Both the position numbers and the translations under genes were made by a program. From Bacillota bacterium (GTDB lineage Bacteria > Bacillota > Bacilli > Paenibacillales > NBRC-103111): a DNA stretch of 64,000 nucleotides. Positions 42,314-50,366 of this stretch are shown here, one piece after another. The notes beneath the pieces are model-generated. The model had not been told where the DNA came from and did not search any database. It saw nothing but the letters and a program-made list of their open reading frames with translations. Within the stretch, counting starts at the first letter, position 1; the number at the start of each line of letters is the position of its first letter. The stretch lies in NCBI GenBank assembly GCA_023386955.1, contig JAEWIS010000055.1, forward strand, positions 62,001 to 126,000, given 5' to 3'.

Positions 42314-42496
42314 CAACGGACATCAGAGACCTTATTCCGCTCAAAATGACCTCCTTCGCATTCTAACGGACTCAGCAGCCGCTATATGGGACTTTTGAGC
42401 CGGATTCGTCCAGTTGATGCTCCATTAAGCGCGCTGGTGTCCGTTAGTTTCCGGAAAAGGCGCTTTTCAGCGGAATAGCGCTTCTGGAGTCCGTTA
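42314..42496. repeat. Tetra-module dyad element, copy 6 (183 bp)
   Basis: Modules at 42314-42336 and 42364-42386 (forward), 42424-42446 and 42474-42496 (inverted), offsets 0/50/110/160. They begin AACGGAC and end TTATT, CTATA, TTAAT and CTATT. This copy lies between two co-directional genes. Bases 42088-42313 contain GC-rich degenerate sequence without a supported gene. Confidence 0.8.
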
Positions 42497-42655
42497 GCCA
42501 AACGCGCTCTGGTTCACTAGGCCCCTGTCAGAGCAGCAGCCACGCGAAAAACGGCGGCACAATGCACACAATCGGCACTGCCGCCTACAAAAACTTGAAC
42601 AACAACGGCCGGCGGTGAACGCCTCCCGCCTTCCGACCGACTATAACGTTTTGAG

Positions 42656-42693
42656 GCTGTCAGGAAATAAAGTATCGTTCATTTCCTGACAGC
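42656..42693. repeat. 13-bp inverted repeat, short relative of the hairpin family
   Basis: GCTGTCAGGAAAT-N12-ATTTCCTGACAGC, perfect arms. Its ends resemble the ends of the longer hairpins at 45464 and 55180 (GGAG-CTG, GGAAAT, AGTA). It lies 28 bases before the start of the FAD oxidoreductase gene; the loop could also act as an operator or a terminator-like structure. Confidence 0.65.
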
Positions 42694-42720
42694 TCCTTAC
42701 GGCAAAAGGAGACAGCTTGA

Positions 42721-44298
42721 ATGGAACGTAACCTCTACGCGGACATTGCCATCCTGGGCGGCGGCACCGGCGGCGTCGCGGCCGCACTGGCGGCGGCCAA
42801 AGCCGGCAAACAGGTCATCATGACCGAAGAAACCGACTGGGTCGGCGGCCAGCTGACCAGCCAGGCGGTGCCCCCGGATGAGCATCCTTGGATCGAATCC
42901 TTCGGCTGTACGACCAGCTACCGGCTTTTCCGGGAGGGCGTACGGCAGTATTACCGGGACCACTTCCCCCTGACGCCGGACGCTGCCTCCAACCCCCGCC
43001 TGAATCCCGGCAGCGGCATTGTCAGCCGCTTGTGCCACGAGCCCCGCGCAGCCTTGGCGGTGCTCCAGGACATGCTGGCGCCCTATGTGCACAGCGGGCG
43101 CATCCGGATCCTCCACCGCTACCGGATTGAAGCGGCGGAGACAGCCGGTGACAAGGTGACGTCGGTCACCGTCAAGCACTTGGACAGCGGCGACACCGCC
43201 AAATTGTCGGCGTCCTATTACATCGACGCCACCGAATGCGGCGACCTGCTGCCCAAGGCCGGGATCGAATATGTCACCGGCGCCGAAAGCCGTGCCGAAA
43301 CCGGCGAGCCCCATGCGGTGGACGGGGACGCGCAGCCGATGGATATGCAGAGCTTCACCTATTGCTTCGCGGTGGACTACCTGGAGAACGAGGACCACAC
43401 CATCCCGAAGCCGGAAATGTACGATTTCTGGCGCAGCTACAAGGCCGACTTCTGGCCGGACCGGTTGCTTAGTCTCACCGGCGTAAAACCCTCCACCATG
43501 GAAAAGGTGGACTACGAGCTTTTTCCCAATGCAGAGGGGAAATTCCCCTTATTCGCGTATCGGCAGATTCTTGACCGCTGGCATTTCCGGCTGGGTCTGT
43601 TCAACAGCTCCATCTCACTGATCAACTGGCCCCAGAACGATTATTGGCTGGGCGGGATCATCGACGTGACGGAGGAGGAACGGCAAAAGCATCTGTACGA
43701 GGCGAAGCAGCTGAGCCTGTCCCTGCTGTACTGGCTGCAGACCGAAGCCCCCCGCCCCGACGGCAAAACCGGTTACCCCGGCCTGCGTTTGCGCCCCGAT
43801 GTTACGGGCACCGAGGATGGTCTGGCTATGTATCCATACATCCGGGAATCCCGGCGGATCAAGGCCCAGTTCACCGTGCTGGAGCAGCATGTAGCCACAG
43901 ATTGCCGTCCCGATGGCAAGGCCGAGGAGTTTTTTGACAGTGTGGGTGTGGGCTGTTACCGCATCGACCTGCATCCCAGCACCCAAAGTGTGCCGTATAT
44001 CGATATTTCCTCCCTGCCCTTCCAGATTCCCCTGGGCAGTCTGATTCCAGTGCGGGTCACCAACGTACTGGCGGCCGCCAAAAATATCGGCGTCACTCAC
44101 ATCACCAACGGCTGCTACCGCCTTCATCCGGTGGAATGGAACATCGGTGAAGCGGCCGGCTACTGCGCCAGCTATTGCCTGGATAAAGGCTTTACTCCCA
44201 AGGACCTGCGGGATTTCGCACCGGAGCTGGCCAGCTTCCAGCAGCTGCTTGTCCGTGAGGGTGTAGAGCTGAAGTGGCCCGCACTGCGGCCGGTGTAA
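42721..44298 (+). CDS. FAD-dependent oxidoreductase
   Basis: A 525-residue FAD_oxidored (PF12831) flavoenzyme. The Rossmann motif ILGGGTGGVAAALAAAKAG (residues 10-28) and the WVGGQLTSQAVPPDEHP segment after it are clear; later DATECGDLLPKAG and the C-terminal LAAAKNIGVTHITNGCYRL, EAAGYCASY complete the FAD contacts. Cytoplasmic, substrate unknown. It is related in architecture to the partial gene at the window start. AAAGGAG lies nine bases before the ATG, after a strong inverted repeat. The Gfo/Idh/MocA gene follows by 100 bases. Confidence 0.88.
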   Translation: MERNLYADIAILGGGTGGVAAALAAAKAGKQVIMTEETDWVGGQLTSQAVPPDEHPWIESFGCTTSYRLFREGVRQYYRDHFPLTPDAASNPRLNPGSGIVSRLCHEPRAALAVLQDMLAPYVHSGRIRILHRYRIEAAETAGDKVTSVTVKHLDSGDTAKLSASYYIDATECGDLLPKAGIEYVTGAESRAETGEPHAVDGDAQPMDMQSFTYCFAVDYLENEDHTIPKPEMYDFWRSYKADFWPDRLLSLTGVKPSTMEKVDYELFPNAEGKFPLFAYRQILDRWHFRLGLFNSSISLINWPQNDYWLGGIIDVTEEERQKHLYEAKQLSLSLLYWLQTEAPRPDGKTGYPGLRLRPDVTGTEDGLAMYPYIRESRRIKAQFTVLEQHVATDCRPDGKAEEFFDSVGVGCYRIDLHPSTQSVPYIDISSLPFQIPLGSLIPVRVTNVLAAAKNIGVTHITNGCYRLHPVEWNIGEAAGYCASYCLDKGFTPKDLRDFAPELASFQQLLVREGVELKWPALRPV

Positions 44299-44398
44299 GC
44301 AGCAGATTTGAGCGTTTAGCATATCCGCTTCGGCTTGGCGGATGCATATATCTTTTAGAAGCAGCAATCCCAACCCACTAATTCATGAGGTGATCCAC

Positions 44399-45463
44399 AT
44401 GAGCGGCAAAATCCGCATCGGCGTTATCGGCGCCGGCTCTATTTCCGAAATGCACTTCAGCTCCTACTCCAAAAATCCCGACGCTGTCCTGACTGCTGTC
44501 TGCGACCTGAAGGAAGAACGGGCCAAGGCCAAGGCTGAGAAGTACAATATCCCCAACATCTATACCGACTATCATGAGCTTCTCGCCAACCCGGACATCG
44601 ACGCGGTGAGCATCTGCACCTGGAACAACAGCCATGCCGAAATCAGCATCGCCGCCCTGAAAGCAGGCAAAAACGTGCTGTGCGAAAAGCCCCTGTGCAA
44701 AACCGTCGAGGAAGCGCTGGCAGTCGAGCAGGCTGTGAAGGAATCCGGTAAAACCCTGCATGTCGGCTTTGTCCGCCGGTATGCCTCCAATACCCGGATC
44801 GTCAAATCCTTTATGGATGCGGGCGAAATCGGTCCCATCTACTATGCCAAGGCCTCCTGTATCCGCAAGCTGGGCAACCCCGGCGGCTGGTTTTCCGATG
44901 TGGAGCGCTCCGGCGGCGGACCGCTGATCGACGTGGGTGTCCATGTCATCGACCTGTGCTGGTACCTGATGGGCAAACCCAAGGTGAAGTCCATCAGCGG
45001 CAACACCTACAACCGTCTGGGCAACCGGGCGAATGTGAAGAACCTGCGCTTTTACAAGGCGGCGGATTATAATGCGGAGTTGAACACCGTTGAGGATATG
45101 GCCAATGCTATGATCCGTTTCGAAAATGGCGCTTCCCTCATCGTGGATGTCAGCTTCACCCTTCATGCCAAGGAAGACGAGCTGACCGTCAAGCTGTTCG
45201 GCGAAAAAGGCGGCGTGGAGCTGGAGCCCAAGCTGACTCTGATCACAGAAAAGCATGACACCATCCTCAATTCCACACCGCAAATCGATAATCTGTCCTT
45301 CGATTTTGTGTCCGGCTTCCAGGACGAAATGAACTTCTTTATCGAGGTGTGCCAAGGCACCAAAACCACCCTGAGCCCGGTGGAGGACGGCGTGGAGATC
45401 ATGAAGATTCTCTGCGGCGTATACGAATCCGCCCGTCTCGGCAAGGAAATTTATTTCGACTAA
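44399..45463 (+). CDS. Gfo/Idh/MocA family oxidoreductase
   Basis: A 354-residue NAD(P)-dependent sugar dehydrogenase. The N-terminal Rossmann fold has IRIGVIGAGSISEMHF (residues 4-19) and the catalytic lysine motif VLCEKPLCKT (EKP, about residues 95-104). The C-terminal beta domain has DVGVHVIDLCWYLMG with the usual Asp and His (about 180-190). These enzymes oxidise sugars, inositols or glycosides; the substrate is not determinable. GAGGTGATCCAC precedes the ATG at 44399; the frame upstream is not used. The gene ends at the edge of a long hairpin repeat. Confidence 0.9.
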   Translation: MSGKIRIGVIGAGSISEMHFSSYSKNPDAVLTAVCDLKEERAKAKAEKYNIPNIYTDYHELLANPDIDAVSICTWNNSHAEISIAALKAGKNVLCEKPLCKTVEEALAVEQAVKESGKTLHVGFVRRYASNTRIVKSFMDAGEIGPIYYAKASCIRKLGNPGGWFSDVERSGGGPLIDVGVHVIDLCWYLMGKPKVKSISGNTYNRLGNRANVKNLRFYKAADYNAELNTVEDMANAMIRFENGASLIVDVSFTLHAKEDELTVKLFGEKGGVELEPKLTLITEKHDTILNSTPQIDNLSFDFVSGFQDEMNFFIEVCQGTKTTLSPVEDGVEIMKILCGVYESARLGKEIYFD

Positions 45464-45563
45464 GGAGCTGTGAGGAAATTAGTATCCGCTTTTGTTGATA
45501 AAATCTCCACGGTTTTAGGAGTTTTATCAGCAAATTAGCGGTACTTATTTCGTCACAGTCTCC
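45464..45563. repeat. Long hairpin element, 100 bp (copy A)
   Basis: Starts directly after the stop codon at 45463. The left arm (GGAGCTGTGAGGAAATTAG, then CCGCT, TGATAAAA and CTCC) pairs over about 45 bases with the right arm ending in CTCC. It is repeated at 55180-55320 with compensatory differences. It lies inside the presumed sugar operon. Confidence 0.8.
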
Positions 45564-45598
45564 AAGAGACTGCGGTTTATAAAAAGGAGGGTCATCCC

Positions 45599-46489
45599 AT
45601 GGGGGAAACCAAAGTGCGCATCGGCAATCCCATCGGCGTTATCGTGGACAGCTTTGGCGTTGGTGTCCGTGAGGGACTGCGGAAGGCCAAGGAGGTTGGC
45701 GCGGACGGAGTGCAAATCTACGCCGTTTCCGGCGAGATGGACCCGGACAATCTGGACGCGGCTGCCCGCCAGGACCTAAAGGCATATATCGCTTCGCTGG
45801 GCCTGGAGATCAGCGCCTTGTGCGGCGACCTGGGGGGCCACGGCTTCCAGGACAAAACTGAGAATCCGGCCAAGGTGGAAAAATCCAAGCGGATTCTCGA
45901 CCTGGCTCTGGACCTGGGCACCAACGTGGTCACCACGCACATCGGCATTGTGCCGGAGGATAAGGACAGCGACGTGTATAAGGCGATGCAGGAGGCCTGC
46001 AGAGAACTCAATGAATATGCCGTCAGCCGCAATGCCTTTTTCGCCATCGAAACCGGACCGGAGCGGGCGGCCCATCTGAAGGAGTTCCTGGATTCCCTGG
46101 GCGGCAACGGGGTATCCGTCAACTTCGACCCGGCCAACATGGTGATGGTCACCGGCGACGATCCTGTGGAGGGTGTTAAGCTTCTACGGGATTATGTGGT
46201 GCACACCCACGTGAAGGACGGGGTCCGGCTGAAGGAAATCGATCCCCGTCTGGTGTACGGGGCATTGGGCTTTGAGCCCATGGACCACGCCAAGATCGCC
46301 GTGATGGTGAGCTCCGGCGAGTTTTTCCGGGAGGTGCCCCTGGGCGAGGGCAAGGTGGACTTCGATGCCTACTTTGCCGCATTGGCGGAGATCGGCTACA
46401 AGGGCTACCTCACCATCGAACGCGAGGTAGGCGCCAACCCCGGAGAGGACATCCGCCGGGCGGTTCAGTTCATCAAGGGTTACCGGTAA
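45599..46489 (+). CDS. Sugar phosphate isomerase/epimerase-like TIM barrel
   Basis: A 296-residue AP_endonuc_2 barrel, second of its kind in this cluster. Conserved segments: ALCGDLGGHGF, NVVTTHIGIVPED, FAIETGPERAAH (Glu about residue 150), VNFDPANMV (Asp about 178), VVHTHVKDGVRL (His about 202) and YLTIEREVG (Glu about 276), the typical divalent-metal ligands. It acts in the cytoplasm on keto-sugars. AAAAAGGAGG lies nine bases before the ATG. The hairpin repeat precedes it and a terminator follows, so it is the last gene of the cluster. Confidence 0.88.
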   Translation: MGETKVRIGNPIGVIVDSFGVGVREGLRKAKEVGADGVQIYAVSGEMDPDNLDAAARQDLKAYIASLGLEISALCGDLGGHGFQDKTENPAKVEKSKRILDLALDLGTNVVTTHIGIVPEDKDSDVYKAMQEACRELNEYAVSRNAFFAIETGPERAAHLKEFLDSLGGNGVSVNFDPANMVMVTGDDPVEGVKLLRDYVVHTHVKDGVRLKEIDPRLVYGALGFEPMDHAKIAVMVSSGEFFREVPLGEGKVDFDAYFAALAEIGYKGYLTIEREVGANPGEDIRRAVQFIKGYR

Positions 46490-46536
46490 GCAGCAGCAGC
46501 ATTTAGTTGAGCTGCTGCGTGCACACGCCAGTTAAT

Positions 46537-46581
46537 AAGCTGTCCCGAAGCAGTTCTACTCTGCTGGTGGGCAGCTTTTTT
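46537..46581 (+). terminator. Rho-independent terminator of the sugar cluster
   Basis: AAGCTG-CCC..CAG paired with CTG..GGG-CAGCTTTTTT, forward-strand T run. Confidence 0.65.
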
Positions 46582-46611
46582 ATTGGCGAACTCACCCTCC
46601 CCGCTCCGTCA

Positions 46612-46705
46612 CCCTCACATTCTTCTAACGGACCTCTCCCTCCATCCCCCTCATATTCTTCTAACGGACCTCTCCCTCCATCCCCCTCATATCCTTCTAA
46701 CGGAC
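46612..46705. repeat. 36-bp tandem repeat, about 2.5 copies
   Basis: CTAACGGAC recurs at 46625, 46661 and 46697, period 36, separated by C/T-rich filler. The unit contains the module start of the tetra-module element that begins at 46698, so the repeat appears to have grown from its end. Confidence 0.8.
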
Positions 46706-46880
46706 TCACGTTCCGCTATTTCCCTCAAAACACCACTTTTCTCACTTTCACGGACACACGTTCCGCTATTTACCCAAAATCCACTCGTAATACCTCCGCC
46801 ACAGCCGAATAAGGGCTCTGGAGTCCGCGAAAACTCAAACCTCCCGCTTTTTGCTCAAATAGCGGCTCTCCTGTCCGTTA
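46698..46880. repeat. Tetra-module dyad element, copy 7 (183 bp)
   Basis: Modules at 46698-46720 and 46748-46770 (forward), 46808-46830 and 46858-46880 (inverted). They share CGGAC near the start and CTATT or TTATT at the end. It lies between convergent genes. Nothing else supportable is in 46881-47017. Confidence 0.8.
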
Positions 46881-47017
46881 GTTTGAAGTATGAATCCACC
46901 TCCTACACCACTCCCACTCCGCCTTAAACCCGCAGCTCCCCATGGTCCAGCTACAATCCAACATTGTTTCAATTAAAGCAGGCGCTCTCCTTTTCAGCTC
47001 AGCCTCCCCCCCGTCTG

Positions 47018-47668
47018 TTATATGCGAAGAGTAAATGTCCGGAATCGTTGACTGCCGCTCGCTACCATCATGACCTGAAGCTCTACCAGACGGTGCAGAA
47101 TGCGCCGGGCATGGCGGTCGCTGACCCGAAGATGTTCCGCCAGCTCCAGCGGTGATAAGGGCACCGGCTTACGGCGGGCCAGCCGAACCGCTTCCGCCTC
47201 CAGCCAATTTAGAGAAGATGGAGCCTCCGTTGCGAGAAATCTGCCGATAAACGCCAGCACCAGCTGCTGGCTCTGTTTGGGCTCCTCCACAATGGACAAA
47301 TAGGCCACAGGTAGCAACGTCCAACCGTCCAGCGCCAACAAACTGTGCCGCCTGCACAGATCCTTAAAGCGCCGCACATCCAAGTCACGGGCATGGGGGC
47401 CATAACCCTGAACTTCGATACCGCCTTTTGCCCCACGCGGCATATAAGCCAGATCTAAATAACGGTACCCATTGGCGAAATCCCGAACCTCCCATTCCGG
47501 CTCTAGGTAATCAAAGTGCCCTACCGCCGGAAACCAGACCTGCCGCAAAAACTCCACCGTACCATGTCCCAGCCCCTTCTCCAAAAGCTCCCTTCTCCGC
47601 GGATTATCCGTTTCTCTCCGGATGACCCCATCCAGCCACATCGCATAACAATCGTCAAAATGTCCCAT
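47018..47668 (-). CDS. PD-(D/E)XK nuclease-like domain fused to winged helix
   Basis: A 216-residue protein of unknown function. Residues about 50-125 look like the core of a Vsr/DUF559-type nuclease fold: YRYLDLAY (Asp72), GGIEVQGYGPHARD (Glu85-x-Gln87, His92), a helix with DLCRRHSLL and a strand LDGWTLLPV. Residues about 165-215 resemble a winged helix (LSPLELAEHLRVSDRHARRI, LVELQVMMV). The pattern suggests a DNA-binding nuclease or a regulator with a dead nuclease domain; this is motif reading, not a database hit. GGAGG lies nine bases before the ATG. A promoter and a terminator-like hairpin lie in the leader. Confidence 0.65.
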   Translation of the reverse strand: MGHFDDCYAMWLDGVIRRETDNPRRRELLEKGLGHGTVEFLRQVWFPAVGHFDYLEPEWEVRDFANGYRYLDLAYMPRGAKGGIEVQGYGPHARDLDVRRFKDLCRRHSLLALDGWTLLPVAYLSIVEEPKQSQQLVLAFIGRFLATEAPSSLNWLEAEAVRLARRKPVPLSPLELAEHLRVSDRHARRILHRLVELQVMMVASGSQRFRTFTLRI

Positions 47669-47700
47669 TCACCATCGCCTCCTCTGTATTCCATACAAAC

Positions 47701-47808
47701 AAAAAGCCGCCAGCGCATTGACCCGGACAATCCGGTTCAACGGCAAGCGGCGTGTACTTCACGACCTTGTTTGGGAACATTATACAGTAAATCCCGCTAG
47801 GGGCACAA
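47701..47808 (-). promoter_or_regulatory. Promoter and terminator-like hairpin in the 47668 leader
   Basis: On the reverse strand TTGTGC (47803-47808), an 18-base spacer and TATAAT (47779-47784) form a promoter. Downstream, before the ribosome binding site, a GC-rich hairpin (GCCGC/GCGGC outer stem, CCGG/CCGG inner stem, 47701-47752) ends in TTTTTGTTTG. Transcription would meet an intrinsic terminator before reaching the gene, as in an attenuator or a small RNA. Confidence 0.55.
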
Positions 47809-47834
47809 CAAATATTTGGTTCGGATGATTCGGG

Positions 47835-47965
47835 CAGTTAGTGCGATCAGTAGCTCGGTCAGTTGGTCCAATCAGTCAGTTTCATTAGTCAGCAGGATCT
47901 GTTGGTTCGATTAGTCGGTTCCATCAGTCAGTTCCATCAGTCGGTTCCGTCTGTTGGCCCGTTCA
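47835..47965. repeat. Decayed 13-bp tandem repeat
   Basis: The unit AGTCGGTTCCATC and one-or-two-base variants repeat in the right half; copies to the left are more diverged. Confidence 0.7.
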
Positions 47966-47993
47966 AGTAAGTTTTGCCCTCCAGTCCAAAACC

Positions 47994-48176
47994 TAACGGA
48001 CCTACAGGGCGCTATTTACTCAAAACCACCCTTTTTCAGCATTTCGCGGACACACGATACGTTATTGGGGCACGGTGGGCAGAAAATCCGCCCCATACAA
48101 CAAAATAGAGGCTCCTGTATCCGTAAAAATCAAAAACCAGGGTATTTTGCGAAAATAACGGCTCCTCAGTCCGCAA
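47994..48176. repeat. Tetra-module dyad element, copy 8 (183 bp)
   Basis: Modules at 47994-48016 and 48044-48066 (forward), 48104-48126 and 48154-48176 (inverted). Starts read TAACGGAC, TCGCGGAC, TTACGGAT and TTGCGGAC; ends read CTATT or TTATT. It is flanked by a 13-bp and a 30-bp tandem repeat. Confidence 0.8.
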
Positions 48177-48201
48177 CATAAATGTGTTGACTCGCTACCT
48201 C

Positions 48202-48321
48202 ACCAGTAGTGCTTCTCCACGCTTTCAGTTCACCCATAGCTCTTCGCCACACGCTCGGCTCACCAGGAACGCTTCGCTACCCACCCAACTCACCAGCAGT
48301 GCTTCGCTACGCTCTCATCAG
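48202..48321. repeat. 30-bp degenerate tandem repeat, four copies
   Basis: Copies start at 48202, 48232, 48262 and 48292 with ACC at the start and GCTTC/CTCTTC inside. A forward reading frame crosses it but has no ribosome binding site. Confidence 0.75.
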
Positions 48322-48326
48322 GTACC

Positions 48327-50267
48327 CTACCCTTCGTCCCCCTCATACTCCTCTCCCAGCAAAGCCGCCCGCGCCACGGGCCAGTTGATCTGGGAGGCGT
48401 CGAATAGCATAACGCCGTCGGTGGCGGCGAGTCCGGCCTGGATGACCTCCCGCTGGAGCGCCGGAGCCGGGACATTGGTGACCGCGATGCCTGTATACAG
48501 CGGGATTTCCCCGTTGGTGACAATGTTGGCCAAGGTGGCGTATTTCTCCACCTCCTGACCGGTGGTCTGATAGGCGCCGATCATCAGGAAGTCCAGATAC
48601 CCGATGTAGCCCGTCTGGCAATATTCCGGCGTATACACCGAGGCATCCTGCAACCCCAGCCGTTCATCGAACCGGAAGCTGGGGCTGCCCCAGTTAACCC
48701 CGTTCAGGTAATAAATCTCATACCAGGAGCCCACGTAGGCGGAAACCTGGATCGGGCGTCCGGTGGAATTGCGGTATGAGTTAACCAGTTCCTTAATCTC
48801 GGCAAAAAAACGCTTGATGGTCCCCGCCCGGAATTCCCACCAGTCCTGGATCAGCGGGCCGTCCACCCGGATGGTGCCGTCATAGACAAACACATCTGCC
48901 GGCCAGCTCGCCAGACGTTTGCCCCTGGCGCGGAGAAACACCTCGAACTTGGCTCTGGTGACGTCACTAAAGTCCGCTGCTTCATTATCGTAGCGGCTCC
49001 GGTCATGAATGACCCCGTCCACCCGGTAATTCTTAATAATCTCCTCGAAGGTCAGCCGCGCATACTCCCAGACCTGGTCATGGGAGGGATTGACGAAGGC
49101 CACCGGTCCCTTCTTGGCACTATCCCGCTGGCGCCGGATTTCCCCGTTATTTTCCGGTATGTAAATCCGTTCTTCCCAGTCTAAATGTTGGTCCAACACG
49201 GCATACTCATCCCGTGCAATGGAGCCCTCCGCAAACACATTCAAGGCCGCATGAATCTCCAGACCAAGTGCATGTCCATGGGTGATAAATTCCTCCAGCA
49301 GGTCCAGCTCCGGGTTAGCCCCGGCCTTGGCTGGGGCCTTGATCTCACTCACGTAAGGGCGTCCGGTGAGATCATTCTTTTTGTAGGAGACGAACCCTTC
49401 TACCCCTTTTACGTCCAGCGCGATCTTGGTCACCCCGTTGTCCCTGGCCAACTGGAGAAAGTCCAGCACATCCGCACTGCTTTGGAACCTTTTGGCATTC
49501 ACCGTTTGGTCCACCCAAAGCACCACTTCCTTCTCCGGAGCAGAACGGGGGCGGCTAAAGATGACCAGTTCCCGCGATGTCTCCTCCACGCCCTTCCTCA
49601 GCAGCTGCACCCGAATATAATTGATTCCCGGCTGAAGCGGAGAACAATGGGAAAAGCTGCCGTCCTGTGTTACCGGCGCCTCCACTCCATTTACGAAAAG
49701 CTGCATGCCGGACATATCCCCCGTATGGCGGATTGTTCCGGTAACCCAGTGATTCGCTTCCATAGCAGTCACCATGGGGTAATTGTCCAGCACCAGCTTA
49801 GCCGTGCTCCCCATCATCTCCTCAACAGGCACAACCTGACCGTTCCTGCGGAGCTTCACCAAATCGCCCACTCTAAACCTTTCCGCCAAAAAATACCCTG
49901 CACCTTCAGGCACCGTACCGGCATCCACGGCAAAAAGCACATACCCCCCTTCGGGAATCTCCAATTCAACCGCTTCTGTTGTGGAAACCCCGGCATCATT
50001 GCCGTCCGTTAATGACGGAAGCACCACCTGTGCCACCTTGCTATCCGCACCAACCTGCACCGCCGCATAAGCTGAGGAAATGGACACCGTTTCTCCATAC
50101 TCCTGCGTAAACAAAAGGATGCCCTCCAGCTCCCCCCGCTCCCGGTCGATACCTGCAATGCTCCAAAGGGGCCCCTGCACATGGATTGTAATATCCTCCG
50201 GCGCCGCCTCCACCTCAATCCCTTCCGCCCGCGTTACCTCTTGCGGCACAGCATCATCCGCTTTCAT
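48327..50267 (-). CDS. GH-like TIM-barrel protein without signal peptide or SLH
   Basis: A 646-residue protein co-linear with the middle of the 1,564-residue protein encoded upstream. Two beta-rich modules (about 1-230, starting EVEAAPEDITIHVQGP) precede a putative glycosidase barrel (about 245-645) with VVLWVDQTVNAKRFQ, ALDVKGVEGFVSYKKNDLTG, HALGLEIHAALNVFAEGS, FVNPSHDQVWEYARLTFEEI, VDGVIHDRSRYDN and LIQDWWEFRAG, which resemble the GHL10 family. Aspartates in DGVIHDR are candidate catalytic residues. It starts without a signal peptide and has no SLH domains, unlike its paralogue. The two genes are 99 bases apart; a ribosome binding site (AAGGGGG) precedes it. Confidence 0.8.
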   Translation of the reverse strand: MKADDAVPQEVTRAEGIEVEAAPEDITIHVQGPLWSIAGIDRERGELEGILLFTQEYGETVSISSAYAAVQVGADSKVAQVVLPSLTDGNDAGVSTTEAVELEIPEGGYVLFAVDAGTVPEGAGYFLAERFRVGDLVKLRRNGQVVPVEEMMGSTAKLVLDNYPMVTAMEANHWVTGTIRHTGDMSGMQLFVNGVEAPVTQDGSFSHCSPLQPGINYIRVQLLRKGVEETSRELVIFSRPRSAPEKEVVLWVDQTVNAKRFQSSADVLDFLQLARDNGVTKIALDVKGVEGFVSYKKNDLTGRPYVSEIKAPAKAGANPELDLLEEFITHGHALGLEIHAALNVFAEGSIARDEYAVLDQHLDWEERIYIPENNGEIRRQRDSAKKGPVAFVNPSHDQVWEYARLTFEEIIKNYRVDGVIHDRSRYDNEAADFSDVTRAKFEVFLRARGKRLASWPADVFVYDGTIRVDGPLIQDWWEFRAGTIKRFFAEIKELVNSYRNSTGRPIQVSAYVGSWYEIYYLNGVNWGSPSFRFDERLGLQDASVYTPEYCQTGYIGYLDFLMIGAYQTTGQEVEKYATLANIVTNGEIPLYTGIAVTNVPAPALQREVIQAGLAATDGVMLFDASQINWPVARAALLGEEYEGDEG

Positions 50268-50320
50268 GGAAAAATGCCCCCTTTTCTTCTATTTACATCT
50301 TCTTCGCCTTGTATAAGCAC

Positions 50321-50356
50321 AGGGCAACAACGCAGCAGCTGCCGCATTGTTGCCCT
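50321..50356. terminator. Hairpin between the GH-like paralogues
   Basis: AGGGCAACAA and TTGTTGCCCT form a 10-bp stem; no T run, so it may slow or process rather than terminate the transcript into the downstream paralogue. Confidence 0.45.
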
Positions 50357-50366
50357 TGAAGTAGAA

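Noticed and set aside
46612..46705. 36-bp repeats considered as CRISPR
   Set aside because: Units are directly adjacent without unique spacers, few in number, and no cas genes are near.
47835..48321. Repeats considered as CRISPR or as coding repeats
   Set aside because: Period 13 and 30 repeats are contiguous and degenerate; forward frames across them have no ribosome binding site.
50321..50356. Hairpin between the GH-like genes as a strong terminator
   Set aside because: No T run follows in either direction, so it is listed only as a weak structure.
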